NCBI RefSeq assembly: GCF_014202415.1
Contig: NZ_JACHGR010000001.1
Location: 186,001 to 250,000, forward strand
Length of the DNA stretch: 64,000 nt
Reading direction: 5' to 3'
Source: Tolumonas osonensis
GTDB lineage: Bacteria > Pseudomonadota > Gammaproteobacteria > Enterobacterales > Aeromonadaceae
Shown here: positions 7,216 through 14,956 of the stretch, one piece after another
Layout: each line of letters opens with the position of its first letter
Numbering within the stretch: position 1 is the stretch's first letter
Position numbers and translations under genes: made by a program
Notes under the pieces: model-generated
Database searches by the model: none
The model's input: only the letters and a program-made list of their open reading frames with translations
Told to the model about the DNA's origin: nothing

Positions 7216-9817
7216 CTTGCTGTTCCTTATTCACTGACCATGCCGGGCGCCAGCGTGTCAGCCACAACGCATTGGTCACCACACTCACCGAACTGAACGC
7301 CATGGCGGCGCCGGCCAGTACCGGATCCAGAAAACCCAGTACAGCCAGTGGCAGAGCCACGACGTTATAAATAAAGGCCCAGAACAGATTCTGCCGGATT
7401 TTGCGGCTGGTCAGCCGTGCAATCGTCAGCGCATCGGCGACAGCCCGCGGATCGTTACGCATCAGCGTCATCGCCGCACTGGCCATAGCGACATCCGTCC
7501 CCGAGCCCATGGCAATACCGAGATCGGATTCAGCCAGTGCTGGCGCATCATTAATGCCATCACCGACCATTGCGACCGTAAAACCCTGTTTGCGCCAGTG
7601 AACAACCGCTTCTGCTTTTTGCTCCGGCAATACCTGCGCTGCCATCTCATCAATACCCAGTAACCGGGCCATCTGTTCCACGCTTTGCTGATGATCGCCG
7701 CTGAGCAGCGCTACTTTGACGCCTTGCTGTTGCAGGGTTTTGATTGCCGCAGCCGCTTCCGGCTTCGCTGGATCCTGAAACGCAAACCAGGCGACAACAT
7801 TACCATTTTCAATTAACCAAGAGACGGTACGTCCCTGTTGATATTGTTGTTCCACACCAGCCTGTAATGAGGCATCCGGTGTCACATCAAAGCGGAGCAG
7901 CCCCTGTGCACCGACCAGCGCATAATCCCTATCCTGCCATGTGCCCTGCACCCCGATACCGGCTACGGTACTGATTTCTGATAACAGCGGTAAGGCCAGT
8001 CCCTGTTGCTGCGCAGCCTGCTGCAGTGCAATACCCAGCGGATGCGCACTGCCCTGCTGCAAAGCAGCGGCGATGAGCAGCGCCTGTTCATCAGTGATGC
8101 TGCGGACCTGCTGCGCACTCAGGGCCGGGTGGCCGATGGTCAGCGTGCCGGTTTTATCAAACACCACCATGTCGACTTTTTCGGCTTTTTCCAGCACTTC
8201 CGCATCCCGGATCAGAATGCCGTGCCGGGCAGCGGTGCCGGTTCCGGCCATAATGGCGGCCGGAGTTGCCAGACCTAACGCACACGGACAAGCGATCACC
8301 AGCACTGACACGGCATGAATCAATGCCGCTTCGCCCTGACCGGTGACCAGATACCAGCCGGTGATGGTCAGCAAGGCCAGTACCAGCACCACCGGCACAA
8401 ATACCGCACTGATTTGGTCAACTTTTTGCTGGATAGGCGGTTTGGCCATCTGCGCCAGTTCGACCCGGGCGATGATCCGCGCCAGCAGGGTGTCCTCACC
8501 TAAAGCTGCGGTTCGCAGCCACAACAGACCTTCGCCGTTCATGGCGCCGGTACTGACTTTGTCACCCGCCTCTTTACTGACCGGCAGGCTCTCGCCAGTC
8601 AGCAGCGATTCATCCAGATGACTGGAACCATCAATGATCTCGCCATCCACCGGTATCCGTTCACCGGCACGCACCCGGACCCGATCACCCAGCCTGATCA
8701 TGGCCAGAGGCAACCACTGTTCCACGCCATCACGTTCAACCCAGGCCTGGTCAGGTCTGAGTGCTTGCAAGGCCCGGATCGCTTCGCTGGTCTGACGTTT
8801 GGCGCGCTGCTCCAGCCACTTGCCAAACCAGACCAGCGTGATCACGGTCGCCGAGGATTCGAAATAGAGATGCGCGTGATGCGCCTGCAACAGCCACTGA
8901 TAGAGCGATAAGCCATAAGCCGCAGTCGTACCCAGCGCCACCAGCACATCCATATTGCTGCTGCCGACCCGTAAGGCCGCCCAGGCGCCGCGGTAGAAAC
9001 GCCAGCCCAGACCAAATTGCACGATCGACGCCAGCACAAACTGCCAGAACACCGGCAACTGGAACGATGCCCCCCACAAGCCGGCGATCATCGGCAGCAA
9101 CAGCGGGACGGTACACAGCGCACCCACGATCAGCCAGTCACGATCGGTATCACGCTTCGGCTGCGCCTGTTCCGCGGCACTGGCGTTCAGATCCGGCACA
9201 ATCCCTTCATAGCCGGCTTTGGCGATCGCCTGCAGCAGTTGCGCATCGGCCACATCCGACAATACCTGCAGCCGGGCCTTTTCGCTGGCCAGATTGACCA
9301 CCGCGGAAATCACGCCGGGTTCACGGTTCAAAACCTTTTCCAGCCGCTGCTGACAGGCGGCGCAGTGCATCCCCTTGATCTGCAGAGTGACGGTGCGTTG
9401 CGGCACGGTAAAGCCGGCTTTTTCCACAGCCGAAATGAAGGCGGCCGGCGCGATTTTAACGTCACTTTCTATCTGCGCCTTTTCAGTGGCCAGATTCACA
9501 CTGACGTGACGGACGCCTTCTACCTTGCCTAATACTTTTTCCAGACGCGTCGCACAGGCGGCGCAGTGCATCCCCTTGATCTGCAGAGTGACGGTGCGTT
9601 GCGGCACGGTAAAGCCGGCTTTTTCCACAGCCGAAATGAAGGCGGCCGGCGCGATTTTAACGTCACTTTCTATCTGCGCCTTTTCAGTGGCCAGATTCAC
9701 ACTGACGTGACGGACGCCTTCTACCTTGCCTAATACTTTTTCCAGACGCGTCGCACAGGCAGCGCAGTACATCCCCTGAATCGGCAACATCAGCCGTTCT
9801 GTTTTCTGTCCGGTCAT
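7208..9817 (-). CDS. copA: Cu(I)-exporting P1B-type ATPase CopA with three metal-binding domains
   Basis: 869 residues. Three N-terminal heavy-metal-associated domains carry CAAC motifs at Cys18/21, Cys85/88 and Cys152/155. The first two are identical over a 67-residue unit, owing to a tandem DNA duplication. Next come eight expected membrane helices with the transport motif Cys-Pro-Cys (ACPCALG, about 510), the phosphorylation motif DKTGTLT (about 554), the His-Pro motif SAHPLG (about 593) and the ATP-hinge motif GDGINDAPA (about 754). The protein pumps Cu(I) from cytoplasm to periplasm, fed by the chaperone CopZ encoded divergently. E. coli CopA has two metal-binding domains; the third here comes from the recent duplication. 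The promoter is CueR-type. Confidence 0.96.
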   Translation of the reverse strand: MTGQKTERLMLPIQGMYCAACATRLEKVLGKVEGVRHVSVNLATEKAQIESDVKIAPAAFISAVEKAGFTVPQRTVTLQIKGMHCAACATRLEKVLGKVEGVRHVSVNLATEKAQIESDVKIAPAAFISAVEKAGFTVPQRTVTLQIKGMHCAACQQRLEKVLNREPGVISAVVNLASEKARLQVLSDVADAQLLQAIAKAGYEGIVPDLNASAAEQAQPKRDTDRDWLIVGALCTVPLLLPMIAGLWGASFQLPVFWQFVLASIVQFGLGWRFYRGAWAALRVGSSNMDVLVALGTTAAYGLSLYQWLLQAHHAHLYFESSATVITLVWFGKWLEQRAKRQTSEAIRALQALRPDQAWVERDGVEQWLPLAMIRLGDRVRVRAGERIPVDGEIIDGSSHLDESLLTGESLPVSKEAGDKVSTGAMNGEGLLWLRTAALGEDTLLARIIARVELAQMAKPPIQQKVDQISAVFVPVVLVLALLTITGWYLVTGQGEAALIHAVSVLVIACPCALGLATPAAIMAGTGTAARHGILIRDAEVLEKAEKVDMVVFDKTGTLTIGHPALSAQQVRSITDEQALLIAAALQQGSAHPLGIALQQAAQQQGLALPLLSEISTVAGIGVQGTWQDRDYALVGAQGLLRFDVTPDASLQAGVEQQYQQGRTVSWLIENGNVVAWFAFQDPAKPEAAAAIKTLQQQGVKVALLSGDHQQSVEQMARLLGIDEMAAQVLPEQKAEAVVHWRKQGFTVAMVGDGINDAPALAESDLGIAMGSGTDVAMASAAMTLMRNDPRAVADALTIARLTSRKIRQNLFWAFIYNVVALPLAVLGFLDPVLAGAAMAFSSVSVVTNALWLTRWRPAWSVNKEQQDV
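9353..9760. repeat. Perfect tandem duplication inside copA (201 bp unit)
   Basis: Bases 9353-9559 recur without mismatch at 9554-9760, an identity of 207 bases at an offset of 201 bases (67 codons, in frame). The unit covers one complete metal-binding domain from CAAC to the next CAAC. Identity stops at the edges with scattered differences (for example 9560 G against 9761 A). No drift, even at third codon positions, means the duplication is very recent, kept identical by gene conversion, or an assembly artefact. Confidence 0.95.
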
Positions 9818-9849
9818 GATTGTGTTCCTGTTTTGTTCGCTATAGTAAT

Positions 9850-9880
9850 AGCTTCCTCCTTGACATCATGGCAAGGTCAA
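9850..9880 (-). promoter_or_regulatory. CueR-type promoter of copA-cueR
   Basis: On the minus strand a -35 box TTGACC (9880-9875) is followed by a 19 bp spacer and GAAGCT as -10 (9855-9850). The spacer holds the dyad CCTTG-N9-CAAGG (9858-9876), the arrangement of MerR/CueR operators. It is less symmetrical than the copZ-side box. Transcription would run into copA. Confidence 0.7.
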
Positions 9881-9915
9881 GCCGAATATTTAAACAATTA
9901 TTCTGTTAACAAAGC

Positions 9916-9946
9916 TTGACCTTCCAATAGCGGCAAGGTGCAGACT
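9916..9946 (+). promoter_or_regulatory. CueR-type promoter of copZ
   Basis: TTGACC (9916-9921), a 19 bp spacer and CAGACT (9941-9946). The spacer contains the dyad ACCTT-N11-AAGGT (9919-9939), close to the known CueR operator. A spacer two bases longer than usual and a poor -10 are expected for a promoter that needs CueR-Cu(I) for activity. Confidence 0.75.
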
Positions 9947-9973
9947 GATAGCAAATCACTGAGGAGAGTTCTG

Positions 9974-10171
9974 ATGACAACACTGCACGTACCCGATATG
10001 ACCTGCCAGCATTGCGTGGCGACGATCACCAGATTAATTCAGCAGGCCGACCCGCAGGCACAGCTCCAGATTGATTTAGGCCAGCATAAAGTGGCCGTGG
10101 ATGGAAAGCTGAACAGCGCCGAACTGATCGGCTTACTGGAAGATGCCGGTTATACCCCGACTGAGCTGTAG
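9974..10171 (+). CDS. copZ: Copper chaperone CopZ
   Basis: A 65-residue single heavy-metal-associated domain with the Cu(I) motif MTCQHC (residues 9-14) on a beta-alpha-beta-beta-alpha-beta ferredoxin-like fold. It carries Cu(I) in the cytoplasm to the metal-binding domains of CopA. I use the ATG at 9974, preceded by GAGGAGAG, rather than the in-frame upstream codon. It is transcribed divergently from copA under the same regulator. A stable hairpin follows the gene. Confidence 0.9.
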   Translation: MTTLHVPDMTCQHCVATITRLIQQADPQAQLQIDLGQHKVAVDGKLNSAELIGLLEDAGYTPTEL

Positions 10172-10185
10172 TCGCTGGATGAAAT

Positions 10186-10206
10186 CCCCTCTTGTGGCAA
10201 GAGGGG
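10186..10206. terminator. Hairpin between copZ and nadE (convergent genes)
   Basis: CCCCTCTTG and CAAGAGGGG pair perfectly (9 bp) around the loop TGG. T-rich tails are weak on both sides, so it is a probable rather than certain bidirectional terminator. Confidence 0.6.
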
Positions 10207-10219
10207 ACTGAATATCACA

Positions 10220-12256
10220 TCAGAGCTGGCGCGCGAACGCTTCCATCTCTGCCAGTTCCCGTTTCAGCTGATTCGCCAGGATCGGGAAACGACGGTAGGT
10301 TTTCGGATCGGCACTGTCAGCCTCGATATGGAAACTGGCCGCAATACGTTCCCGTTTCCACTGATTACGACAGTACAGACCGAAGTAACGCTTGATCCAG
10401 GCGACCAGCTGTTCTTTGGAATACATCTGCGCGTATTCACCACGCAATAACACCTGCAACACCCCTTTCGGCGTGACATTCTGGGTCTGATTAATCCGAC
10501 GGATGGCATCCATCACCGGATACGGCATCAGATCGGCTTCATCGGTCTGCTCGACCGGACGCAATTCCGCCGTCGGTGCCTGATTCACGATCGCTTCCAT
10601 CGCGGCCAATGCCAGACGCGGCAAGTCCGGGCTGTCCTGCAGCGGGATACCCTGCTCCATGATGTAGCGGTTGATCTGCAGTACGCGGGATTTGCTGACC
10701 CCGCCAATCGGTGACAGCACACCGGAGGTATCGCCATCCATGGTGCAGTAACCGACGCTCGCTTCCGACAGATTGGAAGTCGCCATCAGCAGTTTGTTCT
10801 GACGGTTGGCAATCAGCCAAATTCCCGGAGAACGCACCCGCGCCTGAATATTCTGCAGTGCCAGATCATCGCGTTCCCAGGTCATCGGATCGCCTGGCGT
10901 CAGATCGTTAACCAGCTTCAGATAACCAGCCACCAGCTCGGCAATCGACCAGTCATAATGCAGCGCGCCCATTTCATCGGACAGACCGGCCGCGGCACTG
11001 CGGGTGACATTACCGCTGTGCGCCGAGCCCTGATAGACCGTGGTCAGCACATGCGGCATCACATCATCATGGATCCAGGCTAGCAGCGGTTTATCCCCAC
11101 GCAGAGCAACATTGATCCGGCCCTGCGCCAGCGTCTGACAATACGCTTCTTCACCTAACGTCAGCACCGCCTGCACCTGCGCAAACCAGACCAGTGTGCC
11201 GCACAGCGCAGAATCGGCACCACCACTCAGGCTCAGCGCATAACCGCTGGTATAGGTTTTCCGCTGCCAGTCCCAAAGACCGAGCGCAATGGCGCGACAA
11301 GCCGCCGCATGCGGATCTTCATCGGCAAACGTCGTTTGTGGCGATAATTCACGATGGTAGTCTTCTTCTTGCCAGTCAAACGGCACAATCACAATACCGC
11401 GCTGTTCCGCCGGCTGCAGACGCTGACTGCTGATCATGCGTTGTGAACGGTTAAGGCCGATATCCACAGTGGCAGATTGCACCCGCCATGGCGCAAAGCT
11501 CAGGCGATCAGAACTCATCACCAGCTCGCCATTGCTGGCGATCATCGCATCCCCGTCATACACCGCACGCCCGGCTTCACAGCCCAGCAGGTTGGTATAG
11601 ACATACACGGCGCCGTAAGCCCGGGAGCCTTCACAGACAAACTGACGACGGATCTTCTGTTTACCCAAGGCAAAATGGCTGGCGGAAGGATTCATGATCA
11701 CGTCAACCTGACGTTCATACAGACTGCGCCCCGGACGTGATGCGACCCAGGAGTCTTCACAGATCTCAAAACCGAGACGAATGCCTTCGACCTCAAATAC
11801 AATATCGCCGACTGGCACATGCTGACCTGCCAGCTCCAGCGTCATCACCTCACCGGCTGGCCAGGGAGTAAACCAGCGTGGTTCATAGTGAATACCGTTA
11901 CGTGCCAGATGCTGCTTACAGACCACGCCGTGGATTTGATACTGGCTCAGCAGTGCCACCGCATTAAAGACCTGTCCGCCAGTGATCAGCAGCGGAAAAC
12001 CGACCGCCACCATCATCGACGGCGGCAAGGTCTCTGCCAGCTGACTCAGATAGGCCGGTATTCCCGCCACCCAGTCGGCGGAAAAAAACATATCTTCACA
12101 ACCGTAACCGGTCAGCACCAGCTCCGGTAACAGGAGGACATCAGCCTGCTGTTGTTCCGCTTCAGCGACGGCGGCACGGATTAAGGCCAGATTTCCGTCC
12201 AGATCCAACGGAGTGGTATTAATACTGGCGGTAGCGATTGTCAGTGTTTGACGCAT
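10220..12256 (-). CDS. nadE: Glutamine-dependent NAD+ synthetase
   Basis: 678 residues, the long two-domain form. The N-terminal nitrilase-type glutaminase shows the Glu/Lys/Cys triad contexts LLPELVLTGYG, KQHLARNGIHYEPRWF and GFEICEDSW. The C-terminal synthetase has the ATP-pyrophosphatase loop LSGGADSAL. It converts nicotinate adenine dinucleotide to NAD+ with ammonia from glutamine, the last step of the Preiss-Handler pathway. It lies 6 bases downstream of pncB, so the two genes are one unit. E. coli NadE is the short, ammonia-dependent kind, so this is a different subtype. Confidence 0.95.
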   Translation of the reverse strand: MRQTLTIATASINTTPLDLDGNLALIRAAVAEAEQQQADVLLLPELVLTGYGCEDMFFSADWVAGIPAYLSQLAETLPPSMMVAVGFPLLITGGQVFNAVALLSQYQIHGVVCKQHLARNGIHYEPRWFTPWPAGEVMTLELAGQHVPVGDIVFEVEGIRLGFEICEDSWVASRPGRSLYERQVDVIMNPSASHFALGKQKIRRQFVCEGSRAYGAVYVYTNLLGCEAGRAVYDGDAMIASNGELVMSSDRLSFAPWRVQSATVDIGLNRSQRMISSQRLQPAEQRGIVIVPFDWQEEDYHRELSPQTTFADEDPHAAACRAIALGLWDWQRKTYTSGYALSLSGGADSALCGTLVWFAQVQAVLTLGEEAYCQTLAQGRINVALRGDKPLLAWIHDDVMPHVLTTVYQGSAHSGNVTRSAAAGLSDEMGALHYDWSIAELVAGYLKLVNDLTPGDPMTWERDDLALQNIQARVRSPGIWLIANRQNKLLMATSNLSEASVGYCTMDGDTSGVLSPIGGVSKSRVLQINRYIMEQGIPLQDSPDLPRLALAAMEAIVNQAPTAELRPVEQTDEADLMPYPVMDAIRRINQTQNVTPKGVLQVLLRGEYAQMYSKEQLVAWIKRYFGLYCRNQWKRERIAASFHIEADSADPKTYRRFPILANQLKRELAEMEAFARQL

Positions 12257-12262
12257 GATTCG

Positions 12263-13495
12263 TTATACTCCCTGTCCGGCGCTGAGCAAAATATGCTCTC
12301 GAACGCCGGCATCAACTGCAAAAACGTCCATTAAATAGGTCAGAAATGCCCGGTCGTGACACATGGTTTTTCCGGGGCTATCCGATATTTTAGCCACTGG
12401 CTGGCCACCAAGGCTGACCATTTTCATCACCACATTCAGTGGCTGGTTCACCTCAAAGTCGGCCATCAGCCAGGTACCGATACCAAACGAAGTTTGTATC
12501 CGGCCTTTAAAGTGCTTATAAATTTGTACCGCCCGGGCAAAATCGAGCCCGTCGGAGAACACCAGCGTTTTACGAATAGGATCAACCCGCAGTTCTTCCA
12601 GACGGCGGATGATTTTCTCACCCCAGAGGATAGGATCGCCACTGTCATGACGAAAACCATCATACAGTTTGGCGAAATAGCGATCCAAATCGCGGCAGAA
12701 AGCATCGACACCGATCACATCGGTTAACGCGACACCAAGATCGCCCCGGTATTCCCGCACCCAGTTTTCCAGCGCCGCCTTCTGACTGTCCACCAGACGG
12801 TAATTCAACCCCTGATGGGTCTGCAGCCATTCGTGGGCCATGGTGCCCAGAAACGGCAGATGCAGCTCCTGTGCCAGATGAATATTGCTGGTACCGCCGA
12901 ACTGTTGCGGTAACGCCTGCTTCAGCATATCCGTCACAATATACTGCGCCCGGTAGCTGAAACGACGGCGGGTACCAAAATCAAAGAAGCGGAAATCACT
13001 CAGGTCAACGCTGTCACCGAATTGTTCCAACTGCTGAATTTTATGCCGGGTACTTTTGCGGATTTGCTCTTCATCCACGTCTGGATACCGCACTTTATTG
13101 CGGATCTCGCTGACAGTAGCCATCACCGGAATTTCAAACGGAGAGACATGCAGCTGCGGCCCCTGCACCTTAATCGCCAGACTTCCCTGGTCGATGCTGA
13201 CATTCAGTTGCGCCATATTGAAGCGGAACAGGCGCAGAAAAGCGAGGTAATCATCTTTCAGGTAAGGAGCCCGGCTGCGCAGATAGGTGAGCTGATCTTC
13301 GGTCACCCGCAGATCCGCCAGGGCATCCAGTTGCTCGCGGATTTCAGCTGCATACAGCGTCAGATCTTCATCGGTACGGCAGCGGAATTCCCAGACACCC
13401 TCTGCATTCGGTAACTGATGCAGATAGGCTTGTTGCATGGTGAGTTTATAAAAATCGGTGTCGATCAGGCTTTGTACACAGAGGGTGTCGGGCAT
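12263..13495 (-). CDS. pncB: Nicotinate phosphoribosyltransferase
   Basis: 410 residues, close to the 400 of E. coli PncB. It starts with the typical SLIDTDFYKLTMQQAY and contains GFRHDSGDP, which includes the histidine phosphorylated by ATP in this enzyme, and LVFSDGLDF. It makes nicotinate mononucleotide from nicotinate and PRPP and is the entry point of nicotinate salvage. GGGAG lies 7 bases before the ATG. It is divergent from nadD-nrtR, with operator-like repeats between. Confidence 0.95.
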   Translation of the reverse strand: MPDTLCVQSLIDTDFYKLTMQQAYLHQLPNAEGVWEFRCRTDEDLTLYAAEIREQLDALADLRVTEDQLTYLRSRAPYLKDDYLAFLRLFRFNMAQLNVSIDQGSLAIKVQGPQLHVSPFEIPVMATVSEIRNKVRYPDVDEEQIRKSTRHKIQQLEQFGDSVDLSDFRFFDFGTRRRFSYRAQYIVTDMLKQALPQQFGGTSNIHLAQELHLPFLGTMAHEWLQTHQGLNYRLVDSQKAALENWVREYRGDLGVALTDVIGVDAFCRDLDRYFAKLYDGFRHDSGDPILWGEKIIRRLEELRVDPIRKTLVFSDGLDFARAVQIYKHFKGRIQTSFGIGTWLMADFEVNQPLNVVMKMVSLGGQPVAKISDSPGKTMCHDRAFLTYLMDVFAVDAGVREHILLSAGQGV

Positions 13496-13566
13496 ACAGC
13501 AGCTCCCATTTTCACGCGGATTGAGCGCTTAAATACAATTTCAGTTTATCAGTACCGGTCATCTTC

Positions 13567-13594
13567 ATTTTCAGCACACTATTTTCAGCACACT
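13567..13594. repeat. Perfect 14 bp tandem repeat in the pncB/nadD intergenic region
   Basis: ATTTTCAGCACACT occurs twice without gap (13567-13580 and 13581-13594). The block lies between the pncB start and the paired operator-like motifs. It may be a recent slip duplication that changes the spacing of regulatory sites. I do not recognise the motif. Confidence 0.9.
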
Positions 13595-13596
13595 GA

Positions 13597-13647
13597 ATTG
13601 GTTCCTGTAAGATACCAATGAGAGAAAGGTATTGCAGAGGAACCAAT
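13597..13647. promoter_or_regulatory. Two opposed operator-like motifs, candidate NrtR sites
   Basis: The motif ATTGGTTCCT-N6-ATACC occurs at 13597-13616 on the plus strand and again at 13647-13628 on the minus strand, 11 bases apart. Each is itself an imperfect palindrome (GGT..C...G..ACC). The pair can also fold into a long hairpin whose right arm overlaps the ribosome site of the mini-ORF at 13648. NrtR regulators bind about 21 bp palindromes upstream of NAD salvage genes, and nrtR is encoded here. Assignment to NrtR is inference. Confidence 0.6.
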
Positions 13648-13683
13648 ATGTCAATTATTATTTCCGCGTATGAAAACAGATAA
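13648..13683 (+). CDS. Possible 11-residue leader peptide before nadD
   Basis: ATG at 13648, reading MSIIISAYENR and stop at 13681-13683, preceded by the good ribosome site AGAGG, 9 bases before nadD. The ribosome site is inside the right arm of the inverted repeat. Such an arrangement could couple translation of nadD to the hairpin, but an 11-codon frame can arise by chance. Confidence 0.3.
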   Translation: MSIIISAYENR

Positions 13684-13692
13684 GGTTTACCG

Positions 13693-14223
13693 ATGTCCCG
13701 AATAGCTGTGATGGGTTCTGCGTTTAATCCACCCACGCTTGGCCATAAAGATGTCATTGAACAGGCGTTAAAACAGTGTGATCAGGTCTGGCTGGTACCG
13801 GCCTTTCGTCATGCCTGGGGAAAAAGCATGGCGCCTTATGAATATCGCTGCCAGATGGTGAAACTCTTTACCCAGGATCTGGCGGATCCCCGTGTCACTA
13901 TGCATGCCATCGAACACAATATTGCCCGCGACAAACCGATCTACAGTTTTGATCTGCTGGAAACACTGCAAGCACAGCTCCGGCCAGAAGATCAGCTGTT
14001 TCTGGTGATCGGTCCGGATAATGCTGCCGCTTTTGATAAATTCTACCGGGCTGATGACATTCGCCGCCGCTGGCAATTGCTGGTCGTGAAAGAGCGGATT
14101 TCGGTTCGCAGCACCAAAATCCGGGCGGCACTACAGCATCACCAGCCGGTTTCGGCCATGACCACCCCGGGCGTCGCCGCTTTTTTAGCAACCCATCCCA
14201 TCTACGGTGAAGCCAGCTCATGA
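13693..14223 (+). CDS. nadD: Nicotinate-nucleotide adenylyltransferase
   Basis: 176 residues of the nucleotidyltransferase fold. The N-terminal GSAFNPPTLGH is the NadD-type G-x-FNPP-x2-GH signature with the catalytic histidine, and ISVRSTKIR near residue 136 matches the second ATP-binding motif. It adenylates nicotinate mononucleotide (product of PncB) to the dinucleotide used by NadE. It is shorter than E. coli NadD (213 residues), so it may be a second, locus-specific copy rather than the housekeeping enzyme. Its stop overlaps the nrtR start by 4 bases (ATGA), so the two are coupled. Confidence 0.85.
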   Translation: MSRIAVMGSAFNPPTLGHKDVIEQALKQCDQVWLVPAFRHAWGKSMAPYEYRCQMVKLFTQDLADPRVTMHAIEHNIARDKPIYSFDLLETLQAQLRPEDQLFLVIGPDNAAAFDKFYRADDIRRRWQLLVVKERISVRSTKIRAALQHHQPVSAMTTPGVAAFLATHPIYGEASS

Positions 14224-14909
14224 TCAGTACGATAGATACCGTATTACTGCGGATTGCCGGTCACGAATTACAGGTGCTGCTCTGGCAACGACCGGCGGAC
14301 AGCCGTGCCTGGCCCGGAGCCTGGGCATTGCCCGGTGGCTGGGTGTCAGAAGATCGCGATCAGTCGCTGGAACAGGCGACCTGCCGCATTCTGGAACAAA
14401 AAGCGGGTTTAAAACCGGATTACATTGAACAGGTTGCTACCATCGGCAACCGTCAGCGCGATCCGAATGGCTGGTCAATGACGGTATTGCATCTGGCACT
14501 AATCCGGTTCAGCGCTTCTGAATCGACGCATCAGGATACCCGCTGGGTCGCGGTGGATGCCGTGCGCGATCAGTCACTGCCTCTGGCGTTTGACCATGCG
14601 AAATTGCTGGAAAAGGCGCTGGAACGGCTGAGTACCAAGGCCCGTTACAGCACGTTGCCACTCTATCTGGCGGAAACAGAGCTGAAACTGCCGGAGTTAC
14701 AGCGTATCTATGAGATCGTGCTCGGTAATCCGTTACATAAACGCGCCTTCCGCGAACGGATTCTGAGTGCCGGCGTACTGGAAGATACCGGCGTCCGTAT
14801 TCAGGGACGAGGCTCCCCGGCGACCATTTACCGCTATCAGCCTGACTGCGCCGTACGGCTGTTTGACCGCATGATGCAGGGCGCGATGGGTGAAGCCATT
14901 GATGAATAA
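14220..14909 (+). CDS. nrtR: Nudix-related transcriptional regulator of NAD metabolism
   Basis: 229 residues. The N-terminal Nudix-like domain (about 5-135, with LPGGWVSEDRDQSLEQATCRILEQ in place of a full Nudix box) lacks several catalytic glutamates and would act as a sensor of ADP-ribose, as known for the NrtR family. The C-terminal half (about 145-229) is the winged-helix DNA-binding domain (LPELQRIYEIVLGNPLHKRAFRERI). Its position with pncB, nadE and nadD is diagnostic. It probably represses both divergent operons via the sites at 13597-13647 when NAD is plentiful. Confidence 0.92.
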   Translation: MISTIDTVLLRIAGHELQVLLWQRPADSRAWPGAWALPGGWVSEDRDQSLEQATCRILEQKAGLKPDYIEQVATIGNRQRDPNGWSMTVLHLALIRFSASESTHQDTRWVAVDAVRDQSLPLAFDHAKLLEKALERLSTKARYSTLPLYLAETELKLPELQRIYEIVLGNPLHKRAFRERILSAGVLEDTGVRIQGRGSPATIYRYQPDCAVRLFDRMMQGAMGEAIDE

Positions 14910-14911
14910 AC

Positions 14912-14941
14912 AAAAAATCCCGCTCAGTGGCGGGATTTTTT
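14912..14941. terminator. Bidirectional terminator between nrtR and tyrS
   Basis: An A-run and ATCCCGC pair with GCGGGAT and a T-run around a short loop (TCAGTG). T tracts on both strands suit the two convergent genes. Confidence 0.92.
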
Positions 14942-14956
14942 AATATCTAAATCAGA

